Virus record (IMG/VR): IMGVR_UViG_3300037333_000013
Span: 1-64,000 of that record
Direction: 5' to 3' (one strand)
Origin: a virus
Length of the DNA: 64,000 nucleotides
The notes beneath the pieces are model-generated. The model was not told the DNA's origin and made no database searches. It saw only the letters and a list, made by a program, of their open reading frames with translations. Shown here one piece after another: positions 53,718 through 60,979 of this stretch (positions are counted from its first letter, which is position 1; each line of letters starts with the position of its first letter). Made by a program: the position numbers and the translations under genes.

Positions 53718-55228
53718 TATATTTCCTTTATGTGTTTGATATATCTGGCGAAGTCATTTCGCACATCTGGTGTTTGTCCCATATAGTCTTCTTGTACGTC
53801 TCTATATGGTTCTTCTAGTAGGTATGTATAGTGACCCAAGTTAATAGAGTCTGTCATCGCATTGATGACCTCTGTTATCTTGTCATCTTTACTCTTCTTT
53901 ACATATACTCTATACTCATTCGATAGCTCTTCTACTAGCTCTCTCTTTACAGAATATAATCGTATCGGCTTTGTAATTCTACCTTTACCTATCGTATATG
54001 TCGTATCCACTGACATCAACATATATTTTGCCATCGGTGCATGACCATTCTCTATTGCGTAAGCAGCAAACACAACAGCCATATTTACAACTTGTTCCCT
54101 CTCTAGTACAGGATAAGCTAATGGACTATCGTACGGTAATCCTAATATACGTTTTGTCATAGTGAGTTTTAATAAATTCACAGTGAACGGATGTAAGATA
54201 TGTGTACTGTCAAACATTGGTTCAGCCATCTTCAAGAATTTCTCAACAAGAGACATATCTTTTATGCCGAAGTCTTTTGCTAGTCTTGTTATATCACGAT
54301 ACTGTTTACGCATCACCTCGACTTTACCAGGGCTATATGGTGTTGCTTGTCTATATGTCTCAAAGATAGACTGTTCACTATCAGCATCACCAGTAGAAGA
54401 TGGTCCTTTCACAGTAAACTTATGCTCTGATTTCTTATTGCTGTTGAAGATGTTAGACACCAAGTAGTACATTCCACCAATGATGTTGCTATGTGATGGG
54501 GGGTTCTTAATGGTTGCATAAGTTGGGAATGTCTTGAATAAAAGCGTCCCTAACACATACTCTGTCACCTCTGTTGAACCAATGTTCTCTACCATAGTAG
54601 AGACTCGCATTCTATTCTCTTCTCCACCAGACGTCTTATCAATGTGTGATGTGATGAAACGTTCTAGTCTCAACATTGGCTCAGTCTGTGTGAACTCTTT
54701 ATACCCTCTCTTTAGGATAATGAACAATGCTTCGTGTGTGTATTGCTTAATCAACATATCCGTTAGTGGTATCAGCACTTTAGAAGCTATGACGATTGTC
54801 ATTAAGTCTATAAACTCACTCTTTAAATAAGTCTGGTCTCTAGACTCAATAGCGTTCTTCTCGTTATCCATATTGAATGTCTCTTTTAGTCTATCTGGTG
54901 CAGTCATTCCCTCCCTGAGTATAAACTCTTTAATCACAGTGATATCCATATAAGATAGTAACTCTCTCATATAGTATCCTGCTTTTTGTATATCAGCACC
55001 TTTGGATAACTCTTTCCACATCTGCTTGTAGACAGTCTCTATTCTATCGTTCAATTTATAGTGTTCTACAAACCGATTAAATAGTTCCAGCATCTCTGGA
55101 TTCTTTAGTAGTTTACTCTGGCTCTTTGCTGTAAATGAAGCGATAGAGAACAATGTTTCTGGATTATCGTTCAGATACGCCATATGTGAACTGTTCTCCC
55201 TTCCTAAAGCTAGTGTTATCAAATTCAC
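53717..55228 (-). CDS. Probable virion structural protein
   Basis: A 503-residue, strongly helical protein starting at GTG 55228 with AAAGGAG upstream. It follows the capsid-like gene's terminator with its own promoter box. No family recognised; structural role inferred from position. Confidence 0.55.
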   Translation of the reverse strand: MNLITLALGRENSSHMAYLNDNPETLFSIASFTAKSQSKLLKNPEMLELFNRFVEHYKLNDRIETVYKQMWKELSKGADIQKAGYYMRELLSYMDITVIKEFILREGMTAPDRLKETFNMDNEKNAIESRDQTYLKSEFIDLMTIVIASKVLIPLTDMLIKQYTHEALFIILKRGYKEFTQTEPMLRLERFITSHIDKTSGGEENRMRVSTMVENIGSTEVTEYVLGTLLFKTFPTYATIKNPPSHSNIIGGMYYLVSNIFNSNKKSEHKFTVKGPSSTGDADSEQSIFETYRQATPYSPGKVEVMRKQYRDITRLAKDFGIKDMSLVEKFLKMAEPMFDSTHILHPFTVNLLKLTMTKRILGLPYDSPLAYPVLEREQVVNMAVVFAAYAIENGHAPMAKYMLMSVDTTYTIGKGRITKPIRLYSVKRELVEELSNEYRVYVKKSKDDKITEVINAMTDSINLGHYTYLLEEPYRDVQEDYMGQTPDVRNDFARYIKHIKEI

Positions 55229-55281
55229 ATTTTCTCCTTTCTGAATTCGTTAGTTCTATTAGCTACTTAGAACTACACCAA

Positions 55282-55290
55282 AATAATATA
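55282..55290 (-). promoter_or_regulatory. Phage promoter box (TATATTATT core)
   Basis: Minus-strand TTTTTTAATTTG-TATATTATT-TTGGTGTAGTTCTAAG between the capsid-like gene's terminator and the gene starting at 55228. Confidence 0.65.
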
Positions 55291-55304
55291 CAAATTAAAA
55301 AATA

Positions 55305-55332
55305 TTACATGTAGACCGAAGTCTACATGTAA
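55305..55332 (-). terminator. UUCG-capped terminator after the capsid-like gene
   Basis: 12-bp perfect stem TTACATGTAGAC/GTCTACATGTAA; on the minus strand the loop reads C-TTCG-G, an extra-stable tetraloop, followed by TATTTTTTAATTTG. Confidence 0.85.
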
Positions 55333-55337
55333 TTTAC

Positions 55338-57326
55338 TTAAGCGATTGCTTGGTAGTATCTAACGTTTTTCTTCGCATACTCTGCGATATCTGGTAACTC
55401 GATATCTAAGAAGATTGGAAGTGTGACGTGGTGTTTACCATAAGATACAGTAGTGATTTTTGATTTGTTATTATCAATACGTTCTGCAACAGCAACGTGT
55501 GATTTAACAAATGAACCTACTCTAAACCCAGCTTTCATTGGGTCACTCGGTGCACCAGATGTACCAATAGCCATTACAGCTCTTTTTGAGAACACTGAAG
55601 ATTCGTTTGACTCTAACTTAACAGGCATCCCGTTCACAGTAATGTCTGAACCAATAGCAGCTACGAGTGCCGGTGGAACGATAAGGACTGGATGATATGC
55701 AATACCACTAGCTTTCGCTACTCTGTTATATCTTGTTCTTGTTGTCATGTCTGCAAAGTGAACACCTAAGAAGTCTTCGAATGAAGTCTTGAATGCTTCT
55801 CTTTTGTCAGTTGACTTATCAGCATCTACCTGGTCATTGACTGAGAATGTTACTTTGTCGTAGTATGAATCAACAACTGCCATAAGTGGATATACGAATG
55901 CTGTTGGTGTTGTTGGTTCTCCACCCCCTACATATGATGCCATCTCTGCAAGTGTATTTTTGATTTTGATAATACCCCTTACAGTTGCTGAGCTGTATGC
56001 TAAAGAGATGAGTGCATTAACATCTAAGTTATCATTTATGTTCCCACCATTAAGAATGCTAGTATGTACACTCGCAACACTGAATGGCTCAATACCTAAC
56101 AGCTTTGTATGGTTCTTACTTACAAGTACAGGTCCCTCTTTTGCTAATGCTAAGTCTGAGATAGTTGCATCGTAGTATACACCTTTTGGCACAATAGTAG
56201 CGACAGCATCGACAATATCTTTTACTGCGGCATCATCTAATGAAATGATGTTTCCAGCTAAATCTCTGATAGCAACAAGTTTGATAGATGTTACGTTTGT
56301 AAGCAGTGGTGTTTTTAAGTTACCAGAACCAGAAACTTGGAACTCTAACTCTGCATTATATGTCATAGGCAATGTATTAAGGTTCTCAGTCTCAGTACCG
56401 TCATACTTTGTCATTGTTGCTAAGTTGAACGCACGTGTCCCACGAATGTTAAGGATAAGACCTTGTTCTTCTCCTTCTCCTTCTCCAGCAATGAATGTTG
56501 TACCATTCATACCCGCAAGATTGAATTTGATATAATCGATAACATCATTATCATCATCATCTTTTGTTGTAATCTCACAAGCAATAGCTTCTACTGATGG
56601 TAGTGTTGCGAGGATTGTTTCTGTTGTTGGAACACCCTCTGTAAGCATTACATCTGTCATAGACTCTGCAATAAGGTCTACATCTACACCTAGCTCTACT
56701 GGTGCTGTTTTGACTTCTTCTTTCGTTTGTGGGTGTACGATTGTTTGCTCGAAATCCGATACAGTATGACCATCATCATTCACAACTGGAATAAGTCTTA
56801 AATCATTGACTGCAAGTGGTCCTTCTACATCATACATCGCATTGATAATGGCGACTGATTCTGGTTTCACTGCTGTTCTTGTTCTACGTGTAGGACGTTC
56901 GATGTATGTTGTTGCAACAGATACTTTCATACCAGCTATGGCCGGGTCTACTTCAACTGTTGGGAAGAAAGCTTCAATAGAGCTATCTTGGTGTCTCTCA
57001 GAAGCATTTACTTCAAAGTTTACTGCGATGATAGCTGCAGGGTCACTATTGTCAAAGTTTTCTGTATCAATCCCTTTGAGACTTAACTCTTTGTCACCAA
57101 CAGCAATTTCATTCTCACCAACCTTTAACGGCTCAGAACCAACTTTTAACCCTTTTGCGAGAGAAAATACTTTCTTTGCTACTTCTTGTCTTCTCTGTGA
57201 ATTTGATTCACTTTCTGCATCCATCGTTGTTACATCAGCACCTGCAATGAGAGAAACTGCTTCATCTTCATCATGTACCGAGCCAATAGAGACAGCTTTG
57301 AGGTCTTCGAATCTTTCTTTTAACAT
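55338..57326 (-). CDS. Probable major capsid protein
   Basis: A 662-residue protein of capsid size for a jumbo phage. It is Ala/Val/Thr/Gly-rich, with codon use shifted to GCA/GTA/ACA compared with its neighbours, has a good ribosome site (AAAGGAT) and an extra-stable terminator, all signs of high expression. The N-terminal ~75 residues are charged and could be removed at maturation. The C-terminal half alternates beta strands and loops, ending DIAEYAKKNVRYYQAIA. No sequence signature proves the fold; an abundant tail protein such as sheath is the main alternative. Confidence 0.5.
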   Translation of the reverse strand: MLKERFEDLKAVSIGSVHDEDEAVSLIAGADVTTMDAESESNSQRRQEVAKKVFSLAKGLKVGSEPLKVGENEIAVGDKELSLKGIDTENFDNSDPAAIIAVNFEVNASERHQDSSIEAFFPTVEVDPAIAGMKVSVATTYIERPTRRTRTAVKPESVAIINAMYDVEGPLAVNDLRLIPVVNDDGHTVSDFEQTIVHPQTKEEVKTAPVELGVDVDLIAESMTDVMLTEGVPTTETILATLPSVEAIACEITTKDDDDNDVIDYIKFNLAGMNGTTFIAGEGEGEEQGLILNIRGTRAFNLATMTKYDGTETENLNTLPMTYNAELEFQVSGSGNLKTPLLTNVTSIKLVAIRDLAGNIISLDDAAVKDIVDAVATIVPKGVYYDATISDLALAKEGPVLVSKNHTKLLGIEPFSVASVHTSILNGGNINDNLDVNALISLAYSSATVRGIIKIKNTLAEMASYVGGGEPTTPTAFVYPLMAVVDSYYDKVTFSVNDQVDADKSTDKREAFKTSFEDFLGVHFADMTTRTRYNRVAKASGIAYHPVLIVPPALVAAIGSDITVNGMPVKLESNESSVFSKRAVMAIGTSGAPSDPMKAGFRVGSFVKSHVAVAERIDNNKSKITTVSYGKHHVTLPIFLDIELPDIAEYAKKNVRYYQAIA

Positions 57327-57384
57327 ATATAAATCCTTTAATGTCTGTGTATTATGTATAGTCGACTACACATCAAGTAATAAG

Positions 57385-57729
57385 CTAATCGTTCTGTGAC
57401 ATCATAATAAGATAGCATCGTTTTAACTCGCCTTTTTTCAGTGCCCGTATCTCTTCTATCTTACGATATACCTCTATGCTCATACCTCCATCACCAATCA
57501 TATTTTTATCCATTTCAAGTAGTGATTCATGAATAATTAGATTCACACCGTCTGTACTCAATAAGTTCTCATTTTCTGGTTTCTGCTTAAGTATACTTTT
57601 TGCACTCATCACGTTCCTTACATACGTTGCTGCATTGTCTATATGTTTCCTATCATACTTATTCAACTTCTCTATGTCGAAGTTTAGTTCTCTCATCAAG
57701 CCATACATACTCTTAGGTATCACTAACAT
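57385..57729 (-). CDS. Small helical protein of unknown function
   Basis: A 114-residue helical protein, upstream of the capsid-like gene on the same strand with a 58-base gap containing a hairpin-prone GTCGAC region. AAAAGGAT precedes the ATG. Possibly a head assembly factor by position; no family recognised. Confidence 0.55.
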   Translation of the reverse strand: MLVIPKSMYGLMRELNFDIEKLNKYDRKHIDNAATYVRNVMSAKSILKQKPENENLLSTDGVNLIIHESLLEMDKNMIGDGGMSIEVYRKIEEIRALKKGELKRCYLIMMSQND

Positions 57730-57798
57730 ATTTATCCTTTTCTATTATTCAGTTAATCTCCATCTGATTCTGTTGTTTGAAAATTTAAAGGATAAACA

Positions 57799-59322
57799 AT
57801 GAATTCTGTTACACTTTTAGTAGATTGTATTCTACTGTTACTCTTAGAGAGTAAAGCAAATTTAGAGAACGAGAGTAGCCAGATGATACAGAAGTTACTA
57901 GATTATCAAGAGTCAACTTCTACACGATGGAATGTATCGGATGACAGTATCACGATGAAACTCTCTACCATTATTGCATCACTCTTATCTTCTGTAAATA
58001 AAGGTGAACCTATTGATGTGGATAGAACGGTGCGTATCTTAAAGATTGAAACTGCTACTACGAGTGATTTAGAGGGTGATGAAGATTTAAGAGATACCAT
58101 CTTAGATATGATTAAGTCTGTTGAGTCACTAGATGGTGATGAACTATACAGATACATTGATAATATTAGAGCTTCTGTTTCCGACGCTTATAACAATGAA
58201 GCACTAAAACGTTTCTTGCAGTCACAAACTATGGATATGAATAAACGAAACAACAGCAAGAGTTTTAGAGATAGGTTAGAGAGCTTGAGAGTTTACGTGG
58301 ATAAACTTGAAGATGGTTCTGGAGATAAAGATGACGCTATTCTATTTGAACTCGATTTGGACGACTTATCAAAACCAGAAGTGGTTGAGAAGCTTGAGTC
58401 TAGTATTGTTACAAAACATATCTTTAGAACTGGTTGGAAGGGCATTAACAGAATGTATCAGGGTGGTAGACGTGTTCCAGAGTTCTCTTCCGTTGGTGCA
58501 TTAACACACAACTATAAGTCTGGCTATCATCTCTCTATCTTTGCGAGTATTGTATTGTACAATAAACCTATTATGAGGGATAAAGGAAAGCCACTGGCGG
58601 TATACTTTAGCTTCGAAGATGATGTTATGCCTATCTTTGAGTTCTTATATCAATTGCTATACATTACTGAGACAGGTTCTGTACTAAAAGAGATTTCTGT
58701 TAAACCTGTTGATATGGTGCGAGACGTTGCTAAGAAGTTGCAGGCTAAGGGATTTGCTGTAAAGATTATTAAAATTGACCCTACAAGATGGTCTTATGTA
58801 TCATTTGTAAATAAGGTGAAGCGTTATATCGCACAGGGATACGACCCACAGATTGTCGATGTAGACTACTTTGAAAAACTCCCAACCACTGGCATTGATG
58901 CAAATGGTCCTATGGGATACGATAAGAAAGTACTTGTAAGGAAAGTCAGAAACTTCCTAGCTAGTATTGACGCGAGTGGGAGTACTCCGTGGCAGCTCTC
59001 TTCTAAGGCATCAGACTTAAAGAAAGATGGATTGACAGATAAAGACTTCTTATCATTCGTTGCACCAAAGCAATATTATCAAGGGAGTGCTACGTTAGGA
59101 AATGAAATGGATTTAGAGACATTTACCAATATCGTAGAGACAAACGACAATGGGTGTTGGCTTAATATTCATATGGGTAAACATAAAATACCGACAGTTG
59201 TAGATAAGAAGTACAAAAGTTACTTCCTACCATATCCACAAAATGGACCAATACCATTTGATATAGAGTTAGAAAATGAAATTGGTTCATATGATGTAAA
59301 AACACCAAATCCATTCTACTAA
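57799..59322 (+). CDS. DnaB-like replicative helicase with degenerate Walker A
   Basis: A 507-residue protein. The C-terminal RecA-like domain starts TGWKGINRMYQGGRRVPEFS, the typical TG-x2-x-LN-x4-GG of DnaB/gp41 helicases, but the P-loop reads GALTHNYKSGYH, with only K-S kept of GxGK[ST]. VYFSFEDD corresponds to the strand with the catalytic Glu. N-terminal ~190 residues are helical, as in the primase-interacting domain. It unwinds DNA at the phage fork if active. TTTGAAAA lies 22 bases before the ATG and AAAGGAT at the ribosome site. Confidence 0.65.
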   Translation: MNSVTLLVDCILLLLLESKANLENESSQMIQKLLDYQESTSTRWNVSDDSITMKLSTIIASLLSSVNKGEPIDVDRTVRILKIETATTSDLEGDEDLRDTILDMIKSVESLDGDELYRYIDNIRASVSDAYNNEALKRFLQSQTMDMNKRNNSKSFRDRLESLRVYVDKLEDGSGDKDDAILFELDLDDLSKPEVVEKLESSIVTKHIFRTGWKGINRMYQGGRRVPEFSSVGALTHNYKSGYHLSIFASIVLYNKPIMRDKGKPLAVYFSFEDDVMPIFEFLYQLLYITETGSVLKEISVKPVDMVRDVAKKLQAKGFAVKIIKIDPTRWSYVSFVNKVKRYIAQGYDPQIVDVDYFEKLPTTGIDANGPMGYDKKVLVRKVRNFLASIDASGSTPWQLSSKASDLKKDGLTDKDFLSFVAPKQYYQGSATLGNEMDLETFTNIVETNDNGCWLNIHMGKHKIPTVVDKKYKSYFLPYPQNGPIPFDIELENEIGSYDVKTPNPFY

Positions 59323-59331
59323 GGAAATCCT

Positions 59332-60084
59332 ATGTTTCTATTTAAAGACATTATTACACCAGACGTCTGTCGTAGACACACAGAGTTTCTCTATGTATAT
59401 GGTGATAATCTAAAGCACACAGGAACGGGTGGTCAAGCTATTATACGCGATGAGCCAAACAGTTTCGGAATACCAACAAAACATGAACCTACTCGTAGTC
59501 CAGCGGCATACTTCTCCGATAGAAGTGATGAAGTATCTGTTGTTGAGAGATATTTAAAAGAGCTTGATGAGATGAGTGATGGTGGTAGAGTCATTGTACT
59601 TCCTACTAACCCTGTTGGCACTGGCCTCGCTAAACTAGATGAGTGGTCCCCAAAGATAGCTAAAATGATACGCGATTGGTGGAGTAGCAAACCTAGATTA
59701 TACACGTCTAATTTCGCTAGTATAAAGAAAGACAGGTCTATTAGGGTGATTCCAATCACACGGTTTACACCTAAGTGGATTGATTGTGAATTTGAAATGA
59801 AAGAGTTATCTCCTAAATCACTCACTTTATTAAAGTATAAGAAAGGTGAGATTAACGATAAAGAGTATATCTATGCGTTTGATGATGTATTACGGGAGTT
59901 ACTACCACTAAACGTCATTGAGACGTGCATTGATAAAGATAGTGCGTTTACGTGCTTCTGTGGTAAGGGTGCGTTCTGTCATAGGCATCTAGTTGCTGAA
60001 TGGATTGAACGTGAGTTAGATATCATCATTAATGAGTTTGGGTATGAAAAAACAAAAAGAAAACTAGGTAAGCTGAGTAGATAG
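59332..60084 (+). CDS. Phage protein with nucleotide-sugar/ADP-ribose-like N-terminal and DUF488-like C-terminal part
   Basis: A 250-residue protein. VYGDNLKHTGTGGQAIIRDE with later VLPTNPVGTGLAKL is a conserved phage domain often annotated only as DUF; the C-terminal FTCFCGKGAFCHRHLVAEWI with clustered Cys/His is the end motif of DUF488-type proteins. Function is unknown; a metal site is likely from C-F-C-x5-CHRH. Translated 9 bases after the helicase gene, so linked to replication. Confidence 0.6.
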   Translation: MFLFKDIITPDVCRRHTEFLYVYGDNLKHTGTGGQAIIRDEPNSFGIPTKHEPTRSPAAYFSDRSDEVSVVERYLKELDEMSDGGRVIVLPTNPVGTGLAKLDEWSPKIAKMIRDWWSSKPRLYTSNFASIKKDRSIRVIPITRFTPKWIDCEFEMKELSPKSLTLLKYKKGEINDKEYIYAFDDVLRELLPLNVIETCIDKDSAFTCFCGKGAFCHRHLVAEWIERELDIIINEFGYEKTKRKLGKLSR

Positions 60085-60104
60085 GGATTAATCCCTATCT
60101 ACTC
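60075..60104. terminator. Shared 30-base palindromic terminator
   Basis: GAGTAGATAGGGATT followed by its exact reverse complement, covering the ends of both converging genes. Confidence 0.75.
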
Positions 60105-60249
60105 TCTTCTTCATCATCTGACTTATCAGAACCTTTCCATTGACAAACGTTGTCTGATGTGAACCTCTAGGAACCCACCCACCATCAACAGCCTCCTTTA
60201 GTCGTTTATTAAATTTCTCTATTGTGGTTGTCAATAATTGATATTCCAT
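60088..60249 (-). CDS. DUF1737-like mini-protein with pseudoknot leader
   Basis: A 53-residue frame too short for most ORF cut-offs. MEYQLLTTTIEKFNKRLKEA then VDGGWVPRGSHQTTFVNGKV resembles small DUF1737-type proteins (beta-helix-beta with G-W-x-P-x-G). AAAGGAATAA is at the usual distance from ATG 60249. Presence of a promoter box, leader copy E and a terminator supports a real gene despite its size. Confidence 0.7.
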   Translation of the reverse strand: MEYQLLTTTIEKFNKRLKEAVDGGWVPRGSHQTTFVNGKVLISQMMKKRVDRD

Positions 60250-60279
60250 AATTTATTCCTTTATTATATTAAATATTAT

Positions 60280-60340
60280 TCTGCATTACCAGATACAGGT
60301 CTATGTCTTCATACTATAATGCCTGACTATTATAGTATTA
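60280..60340 (-). promoter_or_regulatory. Pseudoknot leader RNA, copy E
   Basis: P1 stem ATACTATAAT/ATTATAGTAT (60311-60338) with loop AGTCAGGC; CAGG pairs with CCTG (60296-60299); P2 CTG/CAG with GTAAT in the loop (60281-60292). P1 is wholly different in sequence from copy D yet fully paired. Confidence 0.78.
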
Positions 60341-60358
60341 GTAATTCAATTACACCAT

Positions 60359-60367
60359 AATAATATA
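60359..60367 (-). promoter_or_regulatory. Phage promoter box (TATATTATT core)
   Basis: Minus-strand GTATGCC-T10-ACCTA-TATATTATT-ATGGTGTAATTGAATTAC, upstream of leader copy E. Confidence 0.7.
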
Positions 60368-60386
60368 TAGGTAAAAAAAAAAGGCA

Positions 60387-60412
60387 TACACAATGTCATA
60401 TGACATTGTGTA
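60387..60412 (-). terminator. Terminator fused to the next promoter
   Basis: 26-base perfect palindrome TACACAATGTCAT plus reverse complement, followed by GCC-T10 and the promoter box. Confidence 0.8.
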
Positions 60413-60417
60413 TTCTA

Positions 60418-60840
60418 TCACTTCTTGAACACGTTCAAAATACCACGTTTACTAATCACTACGCACATATCTTCTGTAATGAATCCGATACAACTCACCC
60501 TCTCCTTAAATCCTCTCATTGTTTTAGGTACAGGATAGAGTTCTACTCCTTTATCACTCATCTTCTCACCCCGTAATTTCATCTTTTTATTACTGTTTGA
60601 CCTAACTAAGTTAAACAATCTTATGATTATCTTCTCCTCTATGTATGATACTCTTACGTTATCTACTGGCTTGAAATCAATTACCAGTTTATCATTATTC
60701 AATCGTAGTATATAACGATTCCCATTTGGTGCTGTTAGTTTCACTTTTCCGCATTTGCATTTTACACTACAAAACTCTGATAGTGTCAAAATCGCGTTTC
60801 TTGTTTGTTCTGTCTCATTCTTAATTAATGTGTTAATCAT
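60418..60840 (-). CDS. Protein of unknown function
   Basis: A 140-residue basic protein (ATG 60840 eight bases after GGAG; ATG 60852 would put the ribosome site inside the gene). CSVKCKCGKVKL near residue 28 has three clustered Cys that could bind a metal. Own promoter box and TGCTGTG-like leader. No family recognised. Confidence 0.65.
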   Translation of the reverse strand: MINTLIKNETEQTRNAILTLSEFCSVKCKCGKVKLTAPNGNRYILRLNNDKLVIDFKPVDNVRVSYIEEKIIIRLFNLVRSNSNKKMKLRGEKMSDKGVELYPVPKTMRGFKERVSCIGFITEDMCVVISKRGILNVFKK

Positions 60841-60862
60841 TCTTATCTCCATTACGTATTTT

Positions 60863-60895
60863 TGTTAAGTATTTCTACCGCAGCTGTTTATACAT
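60863..60895 (-). promoter_or_regulatory. Short leader RNA of the TGCTGTG-hairpin-TAAC type, copy 4 (divergent)
   Basis: AAACAGCTGCG, mini-hairpin GTA/TAC with GAAA loop, then TTAAC on the minus strand. The least similar of the four copies. Confidence 0.4.
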
Positions 60896-60898
60896 ATC

Positions 60899-60907
60899 AA
60901 TAATATA
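60899..60907 (-). promoter_or_regulatory. Phage promoter box (TATATTATT core)
   Basis: Minus-strand alternating TA tract running into TATATTATT-GATATGTATAAAC. The upstream T-tract is replaced by a (TA)n run. Confidence 0.55.
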
Positions 60908-60947
60908 TATATATATAAACATAAATACTATTGCTAGTTAATATTAC

Positions 60948-60979
60948 ATACTATACGTAGGAAGACCTACGTATAGTAT
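60948..60979 (-). terminator. Terminator of the 378-residue gene
   Basis: 14-bp perfect stem ATACTATACGTAGG/CCTACGTATAGTAT with a 4-base loop right at the stop codon. No long T-tract follows. Confidence 0.65.
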
